Positions 24,828 to 34,761 are shown, numbered from the stretch's first letter. The stretch is DNA of 64,000 nucleotides from JBBTIS01 sp038059855 (GCA_964357255.1 CAYHKQ010000002.1:5020-69019), one strand, 5' to 3'. Numbers and translations are program-made. The notes: generated from the sequence alone by a model not told the origin.

Positions 24828-27800
24828 CTAGGCTTTCACTAACTTAACACGAGTGTCGTAAAAAACAGCGCTGGCGCCAATCATATCCGATAGGCACACG
24901 TTCCCCAAATGCGGATCTACCCGGATCGCGGCATTGGCATGAACGCCTTTGCCTCGGCGCGGATCGCCCTTGATCGTCTTGCCGTCAACAACCACGTCTG
25001 AGGCGCCATAGGCCCAATGTCCCATGCCCAGATAAAACGCGGTGACGCCCGGGCGGATACCCTCGGTTACCTTGATCTTGCCTTCCATCGGCTTCTTAAC
25101 GCCGTTTTGGAGATCCCACACGCCTTCGAGATTAGACGCTGAAACCACTTTCACTATTTCACCGTCTTTGATGCCAAGGCGCTTGGCATCATCCGGGTTA
25201 AGAAGGAAGTTGTTTTCCTCTTCTAAGTCCAGCAACCAATAGTTGGACACGGTGCGACTCTTGGTGTGCCACGCTCTTCTGTAGGTAATCATGGTTAATG
25301 GATAATCCTCGTCAGGCAGGGGCCGGCCCAGGCAGTCGAGGGCTGGCGGGACGTAGGTGGCGATCCCTGAAAATTTTTTGCCCGTCATGGAGTTCTTGGT
25401 GCCGGCTGTTTTTTCGCAATACATATTCACGAGGGCGCCGTATTTATTGGCCACCTTGGCGCCTTCGTAGGACTTTGCAAAATCCTGGAAACGCCCGCCT
25501 CTGTTAAGGACATAAACAACTTTGGGCCAAAGATCATCGCCCACAATTTTCTTCCACCGCTTGAGGTTATAGACGCTATTGGGCAGATGCCGCCGCGCCT
25601 CTTCAAAAATAGCGATCTCTTCTGCGTTGGCATCCGCAACCATGGCTGAACCATCCTCTTTTTCTCCATGGGCTAGGTTGGCGACCATGCGCAAATAAAA
25701 GTCATCTGGATGGATTAAATCCATGCCATCTTTGAGACCGTCCTTGCCGAACCCGGAAACCCCCAGCTCAAGCGCCAGGGCAATAATCATGGATTCCAAG
25801 CAGATCGGCATCTCCTGGCCTTTGATCTTGACTGTTTCCACCATCGGCATCATAGCTGGCTGGCGAACCGGCTGGACTTTTTGGGCAATTGTGGGATGCG
25901 ATCCATGAAATTCCCAACGCTCCAAATAGGTCAAATCAGGGAACACATAATCAGCGTAAGCGGAGGTCTCGCCGATCAAAATGTCGCTGGTGATGAACAG
26001 GGGCAATTTGTTGACATCCGCCAACACCTTGATATTGGTGTGGCCTGCGGGTAGCGCATACACCGGACTGCCCATATAGAGAATCATCGCCTTGAGCGGA
26101 TAAGGATACCCGTCTCCTGCCGAAGGAATGATCTCCTGATAAATATCCGACGCCAAGGGAAACCATGGGCGTTTGGCGGGATAACCGGAGAACAGCGTGG
26201 TATCCTCGTATTTGGTGTTCGCCCGAATGATGTCAACGCCAAAAGGATTCATTTTGAGCGAATGGAGCTTTTTGAAGTTAAACGGTTTGCCCGCCTTTTC
26301 ACCGGCATGGTCATAGGTTGAGGCCTTAATCATGCCGCCGGTCCAGTCATAATTGCCGATGAGAATATTCAACGTCAACCACGCATGGCAGTTGTAATAA
26401 CCATTGGTGTGTTGCGAAACGCCGCGATGGATATCAGCCGCCGCTTTTTTGCCGTGGCTGGTAAATTCCTTGGCCACTTCTTCGATAGCCGAGGCTTCCA
26501 CTCCCGCCACTTCGGCCCACTGCGCAACCGTCTTAGAAGAAGCGCTGTCCCTGAGAACCTGCAAGGCGCTTTTAACTTTAATGCCGGAGATTTCCGTTTC
26601 AACAAGAAGATCTCCTTCCGCAACATTTTTTTCGTCTTTGGGATCGAAAACGACAGGCTTGCCATCCTTAAGAGTCACCATCTTGTCAAAGTCGTACTCA
26701 AAACCCATCTTATCCAGCCGTTTTTCCTTCTTAACGCCGATTTCCGAGGCGCGCAGGAGCTCGCCGGGATGGCCGTCTTTGTCAACCTTAACCAGCCAGC
26801 AAGCATTGGTCCAGGTTGATTCACCATCCGCGGTGGATGCGGCCTTATTCGCATTCGCCAGAAACTTGGCATCATAACGATTGTTATCAATCACCCACCG
26901 GATAATGCCCAGAGCAAGCGCGCCTTCGGAGCCTGGTTTGTTCGGCATCCATTTCCATGCCTTGGAAGCCAACTCGGAAAAGCGCGGATCAATAACAGCG
27001 AATTTAAGCCGGCCATCCGCTACGCCGTTGATAATTCTTGGCGCCCGATAGGTGAGGTAGTTGCCCTCTAGAGGTGACACCCCCACATAAATCACAAACT
27101 CCGCATTGTGGTCATCCGCTTCCCAAAAAAATTTCTGGCCGCCAGTCCATTTGACCTTTCGGTCCTTTTCATCGTAATCATACTGTTCGCTCATCGCCTT
27201 GCCCGCAAAATAGAGCGAACCCTGGCAAACAGTGGTGTGGCCATGAGCATTGACAGTGCCGAACGAATCTAGCGCAAACCGTTTAATGAGATCGCCGCGG
27301 CCCGCCTTTAATCGGCCCCACACAAAAGCAAACTGATTGTTTTTGGGTCCCAGATCCGGTTTATCCGGATCAATCAAAGCGTCAAGATGCTCCGCAAATT
27401 TCTTTTTGAACGACTTGACGCTCATCTCCTTCTTGCCCACTTTTTTGGCCGCATCCGCAAGCTCTTTGCCGACACCGCCGTCGCGAATGGCGTAGATATC
27501 CTTTAATCCTTCCACATGCCGGTTTTCCTCGCCCGGCACGTCGGAAAACAGCTTGCCCCCATGCGCAATTTCTTTAATCGCCTGGTGAAAATCAATGGTT
27601 TTCCATTTTCCCTCACCGCGCCGGCCTGCTCTCTTAAGGACCCTGACGATGCGATAAGGATCATAAGCGGTTTGCAATCCGGCCTGTCCCTTGGCGCACA
27701 AAGCGCCATCGGTGGTGGCCGCATCTTTTAGCGGCGTTGCATAAGGAACGTGAGGCACCATGGTCCATGGACTATAGGGATTGCCGTCAATCTTGGCCGC

Positions 27801-28055
27801 AACGCCATTGAGTGTTTTAACCTTAATGCCACAGCCCGTGTTGCATTGCAAACAAACTGTGCTGATAATATTTTTGGCTTGGGCCAGCTCGTAATTTTCA
27901 GCGGCAGAAAGGCCTCCTGTCTCCGCTTTTTCGGCCAGAGCCATCGCCTGCTCTATAAAAGGAAGCGCCAGGGCGCTGCCCCCTAAAAAAGCGCTACTTT
28001 TGAGAAAACAACGCCGGCTGATTTTGTTATCTAAAAGCGATTGTTTTTTTTCCAT
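24828..28055 (-). CDS. Tat-exported molybdopterin oxidoreductase catalytic subunit
   Basis: A 1075-residue DMSO-reductase-superfamily enzyme. The N-terminal Tat motif SRRCFLK (R14-R15) and hydrophobic stretch indicate export. Cys68/71/75/110 bind a [4Fe-4S] cluster. Cys277 in TTVCQGSLYF is at the expected Mo-ligand position, as in the polysulfide/thiosulfate/arsenate/tetrathionate reductase branch. The large size resembles tetrathionate-reductase-like TtrA, but the substrate is not determined. ATG 28055 is chosen (GGAGGG 6 bases upstream) over an in-frame TTG at 28067. It follows the Fe-S subunit gene and a porin gene. No NrfD/TtrC-type membrane subunit is present, so quinol contact is unexplained. 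Confidence 0.9.
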   Translation of the reverse strand: MEKKQSLLDNKISRRCFLKSSAFLGGSALALPFIEQAMALAEKAETGGLSAAENYELAQAKNIISTVCLQCNTGCGIKVKTLNGVAAKIDGNPYSPWTMVPHVPYATPLKDAATTDGALCAKGQAGLQTAYDPYRIVRVLKRAGRRGEGKWKTIDFHQAIKEIAHGGKLFSDVPGEENRHVEGLKDIYAIRDGGVGKELADAAKKVGKKEMSVKSFKKKFAEHLDALIDPDKPDLGPKNNQFAFVWGRLKAGRGDLIKRFALDSFGTVNAHGHTTVCQGSLYFAGKAMSEQYDYDEKDRKVKWTGGQKFFWEADDHNAEFVIYVGVSPLEGNYLTYRAPRIINGVADGRLKFAVIDPRFSELASKAWKWMPNKPGSEGALALGIIRWVIDNNRYDAKFLANANKAASTADGESTWTNACWLVKVDKDGHPGELLRASEIGVKKEKRLDKMGFEYDFDKMVTLKDGKPVVFDPKDEKNVAEGDLLVETEISGIKVKSALQVLRDSASSKTVAQWAEVAGVEASAIEEVAKEFTSHGKKAAADIHRGVSQHTNGYYNCHAWLTLNILIGNYDWTGGMIKASTYDHAGEKAGKPFNFKKLHSLKMNPFGVDIIRANTKYEDTTLFSGYPAKRPWFPLASDIYQEIIPSAGDGYPYPLKAMILYMGSPVYALPAGHTNIKVLADVNKLPLFITSDILIGETSAYADYVFPDLTYLERWEFHGSHPTIAQKVQPVRQPAMMPMVETVKIKGQEMPICLESMIIALALELGVSGFGKDGLKDGMDLIHPDDFYLRMVANLAHGEKEDGSAMVADANAEEIAIFEEARRHLPNSVYNLKRWKKIVGDDLWPKVVYVLNRGGRFQDFAKSYEGAKVANKYGALVNMYCEKTAGTKNSMTGKKFSGIATYVPPALDCLGRPLPDEDYPLTMITYRRAWHTKSRTVSNYWLLDLEEENNFLLNPDDAKRLGIKDGEIVKVVSASNLEGVWDLQNGVKKPMEGKIKVTEGIRPGVTAFYLGMGHWAYGASDVVVDGKTIKGDPRRGKGVHANAAIRVDPHLGNVCLSDMIGASAVFYDTRVKLVKA

Positions 28056-28067
28056 GGTTCCCTCCAA

Positions 28068-28931
28068 TCAGACAAGGTAAAAGGTGGTGGGTTTGGTGCC
28101 CGCTTCTTCCTTGAGCTTCTTGACGCGTAGCGACCTGGCCAACTCCGCAATCAAACTAGAGCCTTCATTGAGATCGCCAAAAAATGTGGCATGGCCAATG
28201 CAAGTGGTTGCGCAGGCCGGCAACATGCCGGACTCCAGCCGATGCAAACAGTAGTGACATTTTCTCATCTTGCCAATGGGCGACCTATCGGGTGAATTGC
28301 GCTCCCTTTTGATTCCCATCTCAAAGGTTGCCGCTGTTTCAATAGTCGCCACATAAGGCGTGCCCTCGGTAAAGTAATTGCCCTCATCAAAAGCAGGCAC
28401 GCCATAGGGGCAGGCAGGAATGCAGGCTTTAATACCCTGGCAAACATCGTAATCCACATACACAATGCCATCGGGCCGTCGTTTAATCGCATCGGCAGGA
28501 CACGCTTGCAAGCAAGCCGGCTTTTCGCAATGCATGCAGGGCCTGGGCCGGTGGGTTCGCTTGATCGCCGGGTAGCTACCTTCTGTTTCTTCAAAAACAG
28601 GACGGTAGGTGACACCCGGCGGCGTTTTATTCTCCGCGCGGCAAGCAACGGTACAGGCTTTGCATCCAACGCACTTTTTAAGATCAATCGCCATGGCCCA
28701 ATGCCGCTGCGCGGGTTGCTTTTTCAACGCGCGGCCAAGGTCTTCTTTCATGCGGTCCATCACGCTACTGGTCGCCGCAGGAGCCGCTGCAACCGCTTTG
28801 GCTAGAACGCCAACTCCGGCTATGGCAACCAAACCGGTTCCTATTTCTTTTAAAAATTCCCGGCGAAACACTCCTCGGCTTCCTTGCTCAACCGCCTGTT
28901 TGACGGCTTCCTGCGCCTTGCCTGTGCCCAT
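28068..28931 (-). CDS. Four-cluster ferredoxin subunit with Tat signal
   Basis: A 287-residue electron-transfer subunit. A Tat-like RREFLK motif (R23-R24) precedes a hydrophobic segment ending near residue 50. Four Cys groups follow: C87/90/93/97, C132/135/140/144, C164-x-x-I167-x-x-C170-x3-C174, and C225/228/240/244. In the third group the second Cys is Ile, the same position where NarH-type subunits carry Trp and hold a [3Fe-4S] cluster. A [3Fe-4S] cluster is therefore likely. It would pass electrons to or from the adjacent molybdopterin subunit in the periplasm. Having its own Tat signal is TtrB-like; most partners are co-exported. Confidence 0.9.
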   Translation of the reverse strand: MGTGKAQEAVKQAVEQGSRGVFRREFLKEIGTGLVAIAGVGVLAKAVAAAPAATSSVMDRMKEDLGRALKKQPAQRHWAMAIDLKKCVGCKACTVACRAENKTPPGVTYRPVFEETEGSYPAIKRTHRPRPCMHCEKPACLQACPADAIKRRPDGIVYVDYDVCQGIKACIPACPYGVPAFDEGNYFTEGTPYVATIETAATFEMGIKRERNSPDRSPIGKMRKCHYCLHRLESGMLPACATTCIGHATFFGDLNEGSSLIAELARSLRVKKLKEEAGTKPTTFYLV

Positions 28932-28959
28932 AATATCCTCCTAAATTGCTTAGCCTCTA

Positions 28960-29991
28960 TCAGAATTTCATCTCGAGCTGGAAGAAGAGCCGATTTTCAT
29001 TCGCGCTCGTATTTGTAGCCAACTGCTGACGCACGATTTGATCGTTGACTGATATCCTGACGCCCTCGGCAACCTTATAATCAACACCCCAAAGAGTGCG
29101 GGCTCGACCATCAGAAGATGTTTCAGTGTCCGGGTCATAAAAGTCATACCGGCTAAAGGCGGAAAGGCTCAACGGCAGTTTGAGCGAACCGTGCAATGAG
29201 TATCCTTTGGACCGCGTATTTTTAACACCAGCGCCTGTTCTGGCCTTGAAACTGGATACCATGGCATGGAAACGCTTGTGCTGATAGCTCACGCCTCCCA
29301 TAACACGGTCACGCAGATAGTTGTCCCCATCCTGCGCCCGGCCATTGTGAATATAGCCATGCAGTTTTAATCCGGACAGCGGCTCAAATTTAACCATCGG
29401 AGACAGCGTTAATCTGGCCATCGAATCCTTATGGCGGCCATTTTTGCCTGTTTTCTCCACTGCTGTCGTGCCTTCGCCATTGACATGCGCCGCATGGAAA
29501 TCGCCAAAATCATTCGGTATCTTCAGCAACACGCCCACGCCTTTATCAGCCGATGAAACAACGCCTTCGCTATCAACAAAAACCTTCGAGATAAAGCGGC
29601 GTCCCCAAATTCCCTCTTCAAATCCGATCCAAGGGGTTCCAACTAAACCAAACTGGACATTGGCGTAATCATTCACCATGTAATCGCCAAACGCCTGTTT
29701 TAAGAAAACAGAGTTGGAGCCATGTCCCGTATCGGTTGTTTGCGTTGTGTTGCTTTCCAAGACAACCTTGCCTTTGACTTTCGGACTGAATTTGGCTTCA
29801 GCGTTCATATAAATACGCGTGATCCCAAACTCGCCGCGGTTCTTAGAAGACACTCCTGCTGTATCGGTCTGGCTCAAATGCCGCGCGTACTGCCCGAAGA
29901 CTAATCCAGACAACTTGACATCAGCGGCCATCGCGCTACTCGCGCCCAAAGCAAATATCATTGCGCTTGCCGTAATCATTCTTGTATTCAT
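28960..29991 (-). CDS. Outer-membrane beta-barrel (porin-like) protein
   Basis: A 343-residue protein with a clear Sec signal peptide (MNTRMITASAMIFALG...AMA, cleavage near residue 22). It has alternating amphipathic strands throughout and a C-terminal Phe (LEMKF) as recognised by the BAM machinery. GGAGG lies 7 bases before the ATG. It is the first gene of the operon with the Fe-S and molybdopterin subunits, so it may admit the substrate of that enzyme or be part of an extracytoplasmic electron or solute route. No haem motifs are present. The specific porin family is not recognised. Confidence 0.85.
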   Translation of the reverse strand: MNTRMITASAMIFALGASSAMAADVKLSGLVFGQYARHLSQTDTAGVSSKNRGEFGITRIYMNAEAKFSPKVKGKVVLESNTTQTTDTGHGSNSVFLKQAFGDYMVNDYANVQFGLVGTPWIGFEEGIWGRRFISKVFVDSEGVVSSADKGVGVLLKIPNDFGDFHAAHVNGEGTTAVEKTGKNGRHKDSMARLTLSPMVKFEPLSGLKLHGYIHNGRAQDGDNYLRDRVMGGVSYQHKRFHAMVSSFKARTGAGVKNTRSKGYSLHGSLKLPLSLSAFSRYDFYDPDTETSSDGRARTLWGVDYKVAEGVRISVNDQIVRQQLATNTSANENRLFFQLEMKF

Positions 29992-30139
29992 TTAACAACC
30001 TCCGTGCGTTTAGGATATTGTCGCGCTTATCCCATAGCCTCCTGGGGTAGCCTTCTGCGACATCTTGGGCAAATTGTAATTTTTTTGTACTATAAATTTG
30101 CTTAAAATCCGTTAAACATACAATTAAGTAAAAGCAATA

Positions 30140-31066
30140 ATGAAAGGTTCGCGATTACATCTGGATCTTTTCAAAACCTATCGAGATCTTGTGGAGTCAA
30201 AAAGTTTTTTAAGAACAGCGACGCTTCACTCTTTAAGCCAATCGGCCGTCAGTCAACAATTGGCTTTCCTTGAGCGACACTTCGGCAAGAAACTCGTGGA
30301 TCGCGGAGGTAAACGATTTCTATTGACCGAGGATGGGAAGACTTTTCTCGAGGGGTGCGGGAATATCTTGGAGGCTTATGAGTCTATAGTCAGCAAGCTA
30401 CGGAATGCCCGAAAGGAAATTCAGGGCACGGTCAGGGTGGAAACAGTTTATAGCATTGGCTTTTACAATCTTGCCCCTTATGTGCGCGCCTTTATGCGTT
30501 GCTGTCCTAGGGTAAATATCCATATTGAATATAACCGCTCGGACTGGATTTATCAAAACGTGCTTCGCGGCGAGTGCGATATGGGAATTGTCGCCTATCC
30601 ATGGTCCCATCCACGGATAAGGATTGTGGATTTTCACAAAGAGCGCTTGGTTCTTGTTTGCCCGGCCCAGCATCCCTTCGCCAAGCGTTCCCGTGTTAGA
30701 CTTAAGGAGTTAGATGGGGAGAATTTCATCGCCTTCGACCAGACAGTTCCAACCGGCCAAGTGATTAGTCGCATGCTTCGACAACAACGCATTCACGTGA
30801 ATATCCTTCACCAATTTGACAATGTCGAGACCATTAAGCGCTCAATAGAAGTTGGAATGGGCATTAGCATCCTGCCGGATAAAACGATTCCTTCCCAGAT
30901 TCGTGACAAAACACTTGTCGGTGTCGCTATTGCAGGGAAACCCATTTACCGCCCTACCGGAATTATTCTAGATAGACAACGGTCTCTTTCAAGGGCTACG
31001 CTGGCTTTTCTTCGATGGTTGTCGGATGCCAGCAGGCGCGCGTCAAAGCATTGCCTATGCAACTAA
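30140..31066 (+). CDS. LysR-family transcriptional regulator
   Basis: A 308-residue LTTR. The N-terminal winged HTH (LFKTYRDLVESKSFLRTA...SQSAVSQQLAFLE) is followed by a two-lobe effector domain (starting around residue 90; GMGISILP near ~244). It is divergent from the porin-FeS-molybdopterin operon across a 148-bp AT-rich spacer, the classic position for an LTTR controlling its neighbour. The spacer holds AT-rich dyad-like stretches, but I cannot assign a T-N11-A box with confidence. The inducer is unknown. Confidence 0.9.
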   Translation: MKGSRLHLDLFKTYRDLVESKSFLRTATLHSLSQSAVSQQLAFLERHFGKKLVDRGGKRFLLTEDGKTFLEGCGNILEAYESIVSKLRNARKEIQGTVRVETVYSIGFYNLAPYVRAFMRCCPRVNIHIEYNRSDWIYQNVLRGECDMGIVAYPWSHPRIRIVDFHKERLVLVCPAQHPFAKRSRVRLKELDGENFIAFDQTVPTGQVISRMLRQQRIHVNILHQFDNVETIKRSIEVGMGISILPDKTIPSQIRDKTLVGVAIAGKPIYRPTGIILDRQRSLSRATLAFLRWLSDASRRASKHCLCN

Positions 31067-31229
31067 CCTGCAACTTTTTATTTTTTTGCGAATAAATTAC
31101 GCGTCCGTCGTCTGAAGCTACTGTTGCCGCGAGCTCTGCGAGCGACCTCCCTGAGGGAAAAGCGTGTGGGTAGTTTTCAAAATTTCTATAATGATAATGT
31201 CGCTTGGATCTTTTGACCGAGACGATGCA

Positions 31230-32147
31230 ATGTTCAGCATAGAATCCGTTCTTCGCCCTCCCGTAAAAATCACGGTCCGTGATTTTGCCGGTAAAAAAAA
31301 GCGGGGCGTTCCAATTAGCATGCTCACGGCCTACGACTACCCCTCAGCCAAGGCCGTGGACGCGGCTGGGTTTGACTCCATCTTAGTGGGAGATTCGCTC
31401 GGCATGGTCGTGCTGGGCTACCCCAATACGCTCGCCGTCACCATGGACGATATGATTCATCATGCCAAGGCCGTGGCGCGCGGCGCCAAGCGCGCGTTTC
31501 TAGTCGGCGATCTTCCTTTTATGTCGTATCAGGCAAACCTCTCAGAGGCAATCCACAATTCCGGACGCTTTCTTCAGGAGGGCGGTATGGACGCAGTCAA
31601 GCTCGAGGGTGGCCAGGAAATCGCGGCCACGGCGCGGGCCATTGTAGCCGCGGGAATCCCGGTGATGGGACACTTGGGGCTTACTCCGCAATCCATCAAT
31701 CAATTAGGCGGATTTAAGGTCCAAGGCCGCACAGCCGAAACCGCGGCCAAACTCCTGGCCGATGCCCAGGCCCTGGAAAAAGCCGGGTGTTTTGCCGTTG
31801 TTTTAGAATCCATCCCGGCCCGTCTGGCCATGCTCGTTTCCAAAAAGATCAAAATTCCAACCATCGGCATCGGCGCCGGCGCAGATTGCGACGGACAGGT
31901 TCTCGTCTACCATGACCTCTTGGGCCTTTACGAGGAGTTCGCCCCAAAATTTGTCAAACGTTATGCGCGAATGAACACAATAATTGGCGATGCCCTGAGC
32001 GCCTTCCGCCAGGATGTGGAACAGCGCGCATTCCCGGCCGGCGAGCATACCTACGATATGCCGGAGGCGGAATGGAAAAAACTGATGGAAAAACTCGAGG
32101 GCAAAACGCCGTCCGCACAACCGTTACTGCAAGAAATACTCTCATGA
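31230..32147 (+). CDS. panB: 3-methyl-2-oxobutanoate hydroxymethyltransferase
   Basis: Makes ketopantoate from 2-ketoisovalerate and methylene-tetrahydrofolate, the first pantothenate step. MLTAYDYPSAK, VGDSLGMVVLGY, VGDLPFMSY and VKLEGG carry the Mg2+ and ketoacid-binding residues; LGLTPQS and IGIGAG follow. ATG 31230 gives a normal 305-residue protein. An in-frame GTG at 31164 with a GAGGG site could add 22 residues, so the start is uncertain. First gene of a tightly overlapping panB-panE-panC-coaX-coaBC operon (ATGA with panE). Confidence 0.95.
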   Translation: MFSIESVLRPPVKITVRDFAGKKKRGVPISMLTAYDYPSAKAVDAAGFDSILVGDSLGMVVLGYPNTLAVTMDDMIHHAKAVARGAKRAFLVGDLPFMSYQANLSEAIHNSGRFLQEGGMDAVKLEGGQEIAATARAIVAAGIPVMGHLGLTPQSINQLGGFKVQGRTAETAAKLLADAQALEKAGCFAVVLESIPARLAMLVSKKIKIPTIGIGAGADCDGQVLVYHDLLGLYEEFAPKFVKRYARMNTIIGDALSAFRQDVEQRAFPAGEHTYDMPEAEWKKLMEKLEGKTPSAQPLLQEILS

Positions 32148-33079
32148 AAATCACTATTCTGGGCACAGGAGCCATGGCCTCGACATTAGGGGCTCAACTG
32201 TCCTTCCAATCTGATGTGACACTGTTGGGCACTTGGACCAAGGCAATTAACGCGATCCACGGCCATGGCCTTACCCTCAAAAGCGAACAAGGCGATTTAC
32301 TGATTCCACTTAAAGTCACGCAACGGCCCGAGGATTGCGCCGACAGCGATCTGCTGATCGTCCTGGTAAAATCCTGGCAAACTCACGAGAGAGCCCGATG
32401 GGCCGCCCCATGCTTATCGCCGGGAGGATTGGTTTTGACCCTTCAAAACGGATTGGGGAATGTCGAAACATTGGAAAAAATATTCGGGCCCAGGGTCATC
32501 GCCGGCGTCACCACGCTCGGCGCCACGCTGGTCGGGCCTGCTCTGGTCCGCTCCACGGGCCAGGCCGCTATTGAATTAGCCGGCCATCCGCGCCTGGGAC
32601 TGGTCCGTTCGCTATTTACAAACATAGGGTTTGATGTCGTTGAGCGACCCTCCCTTCCTTCGCTTATATGGGGCAAACTCGTCATTAACGCGGCCATTAA
32701 TCCATTGGGCGCTTTTCTTCGAAAAACTAACGGCGAACTGGCCGACTCGCCGCATCTTGCCCGATGGATGGGGGCCATTGCCGAGGAGACCGCGAGAGTG
32801 GCGACGGCTCTGGGAATTATTTTGCCTTATGAACAACCGGCCCAAGAGGCGCTACGGGTCGCCCGAGCGAGCGCAAGCAATCGTTCCTCCATGCTTCAGG
32901 ATATGGAAAAGGGACGACCCACGGAAATTGACTCCATCAGCGGCGCCATTGTCCGGCATGCCCTGCGCGTCGGCCTGAAAGCGCCTCTTAATGAAACGCT
33001 TTGGCAATTGATCCGTAATTCTTCGCCGATTCCATTAGCCAGACCCCATCGAGCCCATGCGCATCCTCAAAACGCTTGA
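32144..33079 (+). CDS. panE: 2-dehydropantoate 2-reductase
   Basis: A 311-residue NADPH-dependent reductase converting ketopantoate to pantoate. Rossmann GTGAMAS at residues 7-13, the LQNGLGN motif, and the catalytic Lys in WGKLVINAAINPLGA are visible. Start overlaps the panB stop (ATGA); its end overlaps panC by 23 bp. Placement between panB and panC supports the pantothenate assignment over other ketoacid reductases. Confidence 0.93.
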   Translation: MKITILGTGAMASTLGAQLSFQSDVTLLGTWTKAINAIHGHGLTLKSEQGDLLIPLKVTQRPEDCADSDLLIVLVKSWQTHERARWAAPCLSPGGLVLTLQNGLGNVETLEKIFGPRVIAGVTTLGATLVGPALVRSTGQAAIELAGHPRLGLVRSLFTNIGFDVVERPSLPSLIWGKLVINAAINPLGAFLRKTNGELADSPHLARWMGAIAEETARVATALGIILPYEQPAQEALRVARASASNRSSMLQDMEKGRPTEIDSISGAIVRHALRVGLKAPLNETLWQLIRNSSPIPLARPHRAHAHPQNA

Positions 33080-33962
33080 AGAATTAAGGTCCTGGCGCCG
33101 GACGCTCCGTGATCCCCTTGGCTTTATTCCCACTATGGGTTACCTTCACAAAGGACATCTTTCCTTGGTACGCCACGCCCAACAGGAATGCGCTTCGACG
33201 CTGGTGAGCATCTTCGTCAATCCAACCCAATTTAGCCCCAACGAAGATTTCAGCCGATACCCAAGCGACATTAAACGGGATTTAAAACTTTTGGCCCCCT
33301 TGGGAGTGAACGGCGTTTGGATTCCGGAGGTTCAAGAGATTTATCCTGCGGGATTTCAAACCACGGTGCATGTGACTCGTTTGACTCAGCCCCTGGAAGG
33401 CCGAGTTCGGCCCGGGCACTTTGACGGGGTGGCCACCGTGATCACCAAATTATTCCATGCCGCGACGCCTCAGAGGGCTTACTTCGGACAAAAGGACGCC
33501 CAGCAGGTCCTGGCCATGCGCCAAATGTCGCGCGATCTTAATTTTCCCGTTGACATCATCGCCTGCCCCACGGTCCGCGAGCCTGACGGCCTGGCCCTCT
33601 CCTCGCGCAATTCATATTTAGCACGAGACCAGCGCGCGGTCGCCGGAATTCTGCATCGCTCACTAGTCGCGGCTAAAATTTCCTACGAAAACGGCGAGCG
33701 CAGGGCCGGCGCGCTACGCAAGACCATGCTCCGTATTCTTGCGGAAGAACCATCGGCCCGGCCCGATTATGTCTCCATTGCCAACGTGGCCACGCTTGAG
33801 GAACTCGAGGCGGTAAATGAGGAGGCGTTGTTCTCTCTGGCCGTCAGGATCGGCTCCACGCGGCTGATTGATAACTTTCTTTTGGAACGCGGCGTCTGGC
33901 AAACCGGCCGGATCGCCGGAGCCCCGACCGTAGCGCAGGAGGTTTATGCTCTTAACTATTGA
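33057..33962 (+). CDS. panC: Pantothenate synthetase
   Basis: A 301-residue ATP-dependent ligase joining pantoate and beta-alanine. PTMGYLHKGHLSLV holds the HxGH ATP motif; FVNPTQF, FGQKDAQQ and PTVREPDGLALSSRN are active-site motifs. Overlaps panE at its start and coaX at its end (17 bp). No panD lies in the cluster, so beta-alanine must come from an aspartate decarboxylase elsewhere or another route. Confidence 0.96.
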   Translation: MRILKTLEELRSWRRTLRDPLGFIPTMGYLHKGHLSLVRHAQQECASTLVSIFVNPTQFSPNEDFSRYPSDIKRDLKLLAPLGVNGVWIPEVQEIYPAGFQTTVHVTRLTQPLEGRVRPGHFDGVATVITKLFHAATPQRAYFGQKDAQQVLAMRQMSRDLNFPVDIIACPTVREPDGLALSSRNSYLARDQRAVAGILHRSLVAAKISYENGERRAGALRKTMLRILAEEPSARPDYVSIANVATLEELEAVNEEALFSLAVRIGSTRLIDNFLLERGVWQTGRIAGAPTVAQEVYALNY

Positions 33963-34761
33963 TATCGGCAATACCAATATCACGATTGGCCTTTACGAGG
34001 GCCAAAGTCTCGGGCCTCGATGGAGACTCGCCACCAATCACGACAGAATGCCCGATGAGTTTGGGCTAGACCTTTTAGGGCTTTTGTCGCATCAAAAAAT
34101 CCCGTTCACACTGATCAACAACGTCATTATCGCCTCAGTGGTGCCGCAACTAACCGGCAAATTTAAGGAAGCGTGCCAAAAATACCTCAACTGTGATCCC
34201 TTAATCGTGGACGCAGGGGTCCGCACGGGAATCCGCATCCGCTATGACGATCCCAAAGCGGTCGGCGCGGACCGCGTGGTGGACGCCGTGGCCGCGCATC
34301 AACTCTACGGCGGCCCGGCCTGCATTGTGGATTTCGGCACAGCCACGACTTTTGACGCTATTTCAGGAGAAGGCGATTATTTAGGCGGCGCTATCGCCCC
34401 GGGAATCTCCGTTGCGGCCGATGCCCTGTTTCTTCGAACCGCCAAACTACCCCGCGTAGATTTTTCCAAGCCGCCCTCGGTGATCGGCAAAAACACGGCT
34501 CATTCTCTGCAATCCGGATTGTTCAACGGGTATATCGCCCTGGTGGAAGGAATGGTTGAGCGCTTCCGCCGTGAATTGGGAGCCCAGATGAAAGTCATCG
34601 CCACCGGCGGCTTGGCCGAGCTCCTGGCCCCGGAAACAACGGCTATTCAAATCGTGGCCCCCTGGCTGACGCTCGAGGGCTTACGGCTGATTCATGAAAT
34701 GAACCGCGTCCATCAACCGGTTCTTAAATCCAATAAAACCAGAACCGCGGCTCTTGCATGA
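33946..34761 (+). CDS. coaX: Type III pantothenate kinase
   Basis: A 271-residue ASKHA-fold kinase phosphorylating pantothenate, first step of CoA synthesis. DIGNTNITIGLYEG at the N-terminus is the phosphate loop; VGADRVVDAVAA and DFGTATTFD supply catalytic Asp and substrate contacts. Overlaps panC (17 bp) and coaBC (ATGA). Confidence 0.95.
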   Translation: MLLTIDIGNTNITIGLYEGQSLGPRWRLATNHDRMPDEFGLDLLGLLSHQKIPFTLINNVIIASVVPQLTGKFKEACQKYLNCDPLIVDAGVRTGIRIRYDDPKAVGADRVVDAVAAHQLYGGPACIVDFGTATTFDAISGEGDYLGGAIAPGISVAADALFLRTAKLPRVDFSKPPSVIGKNTAHSLQSGLFNGYIALVEGMVERFRRELGAQMKVIATGGLAELLAPETTAIQIVAPWLTLEGLRLIHEMNRVHQPVLKSNKTRTAALA

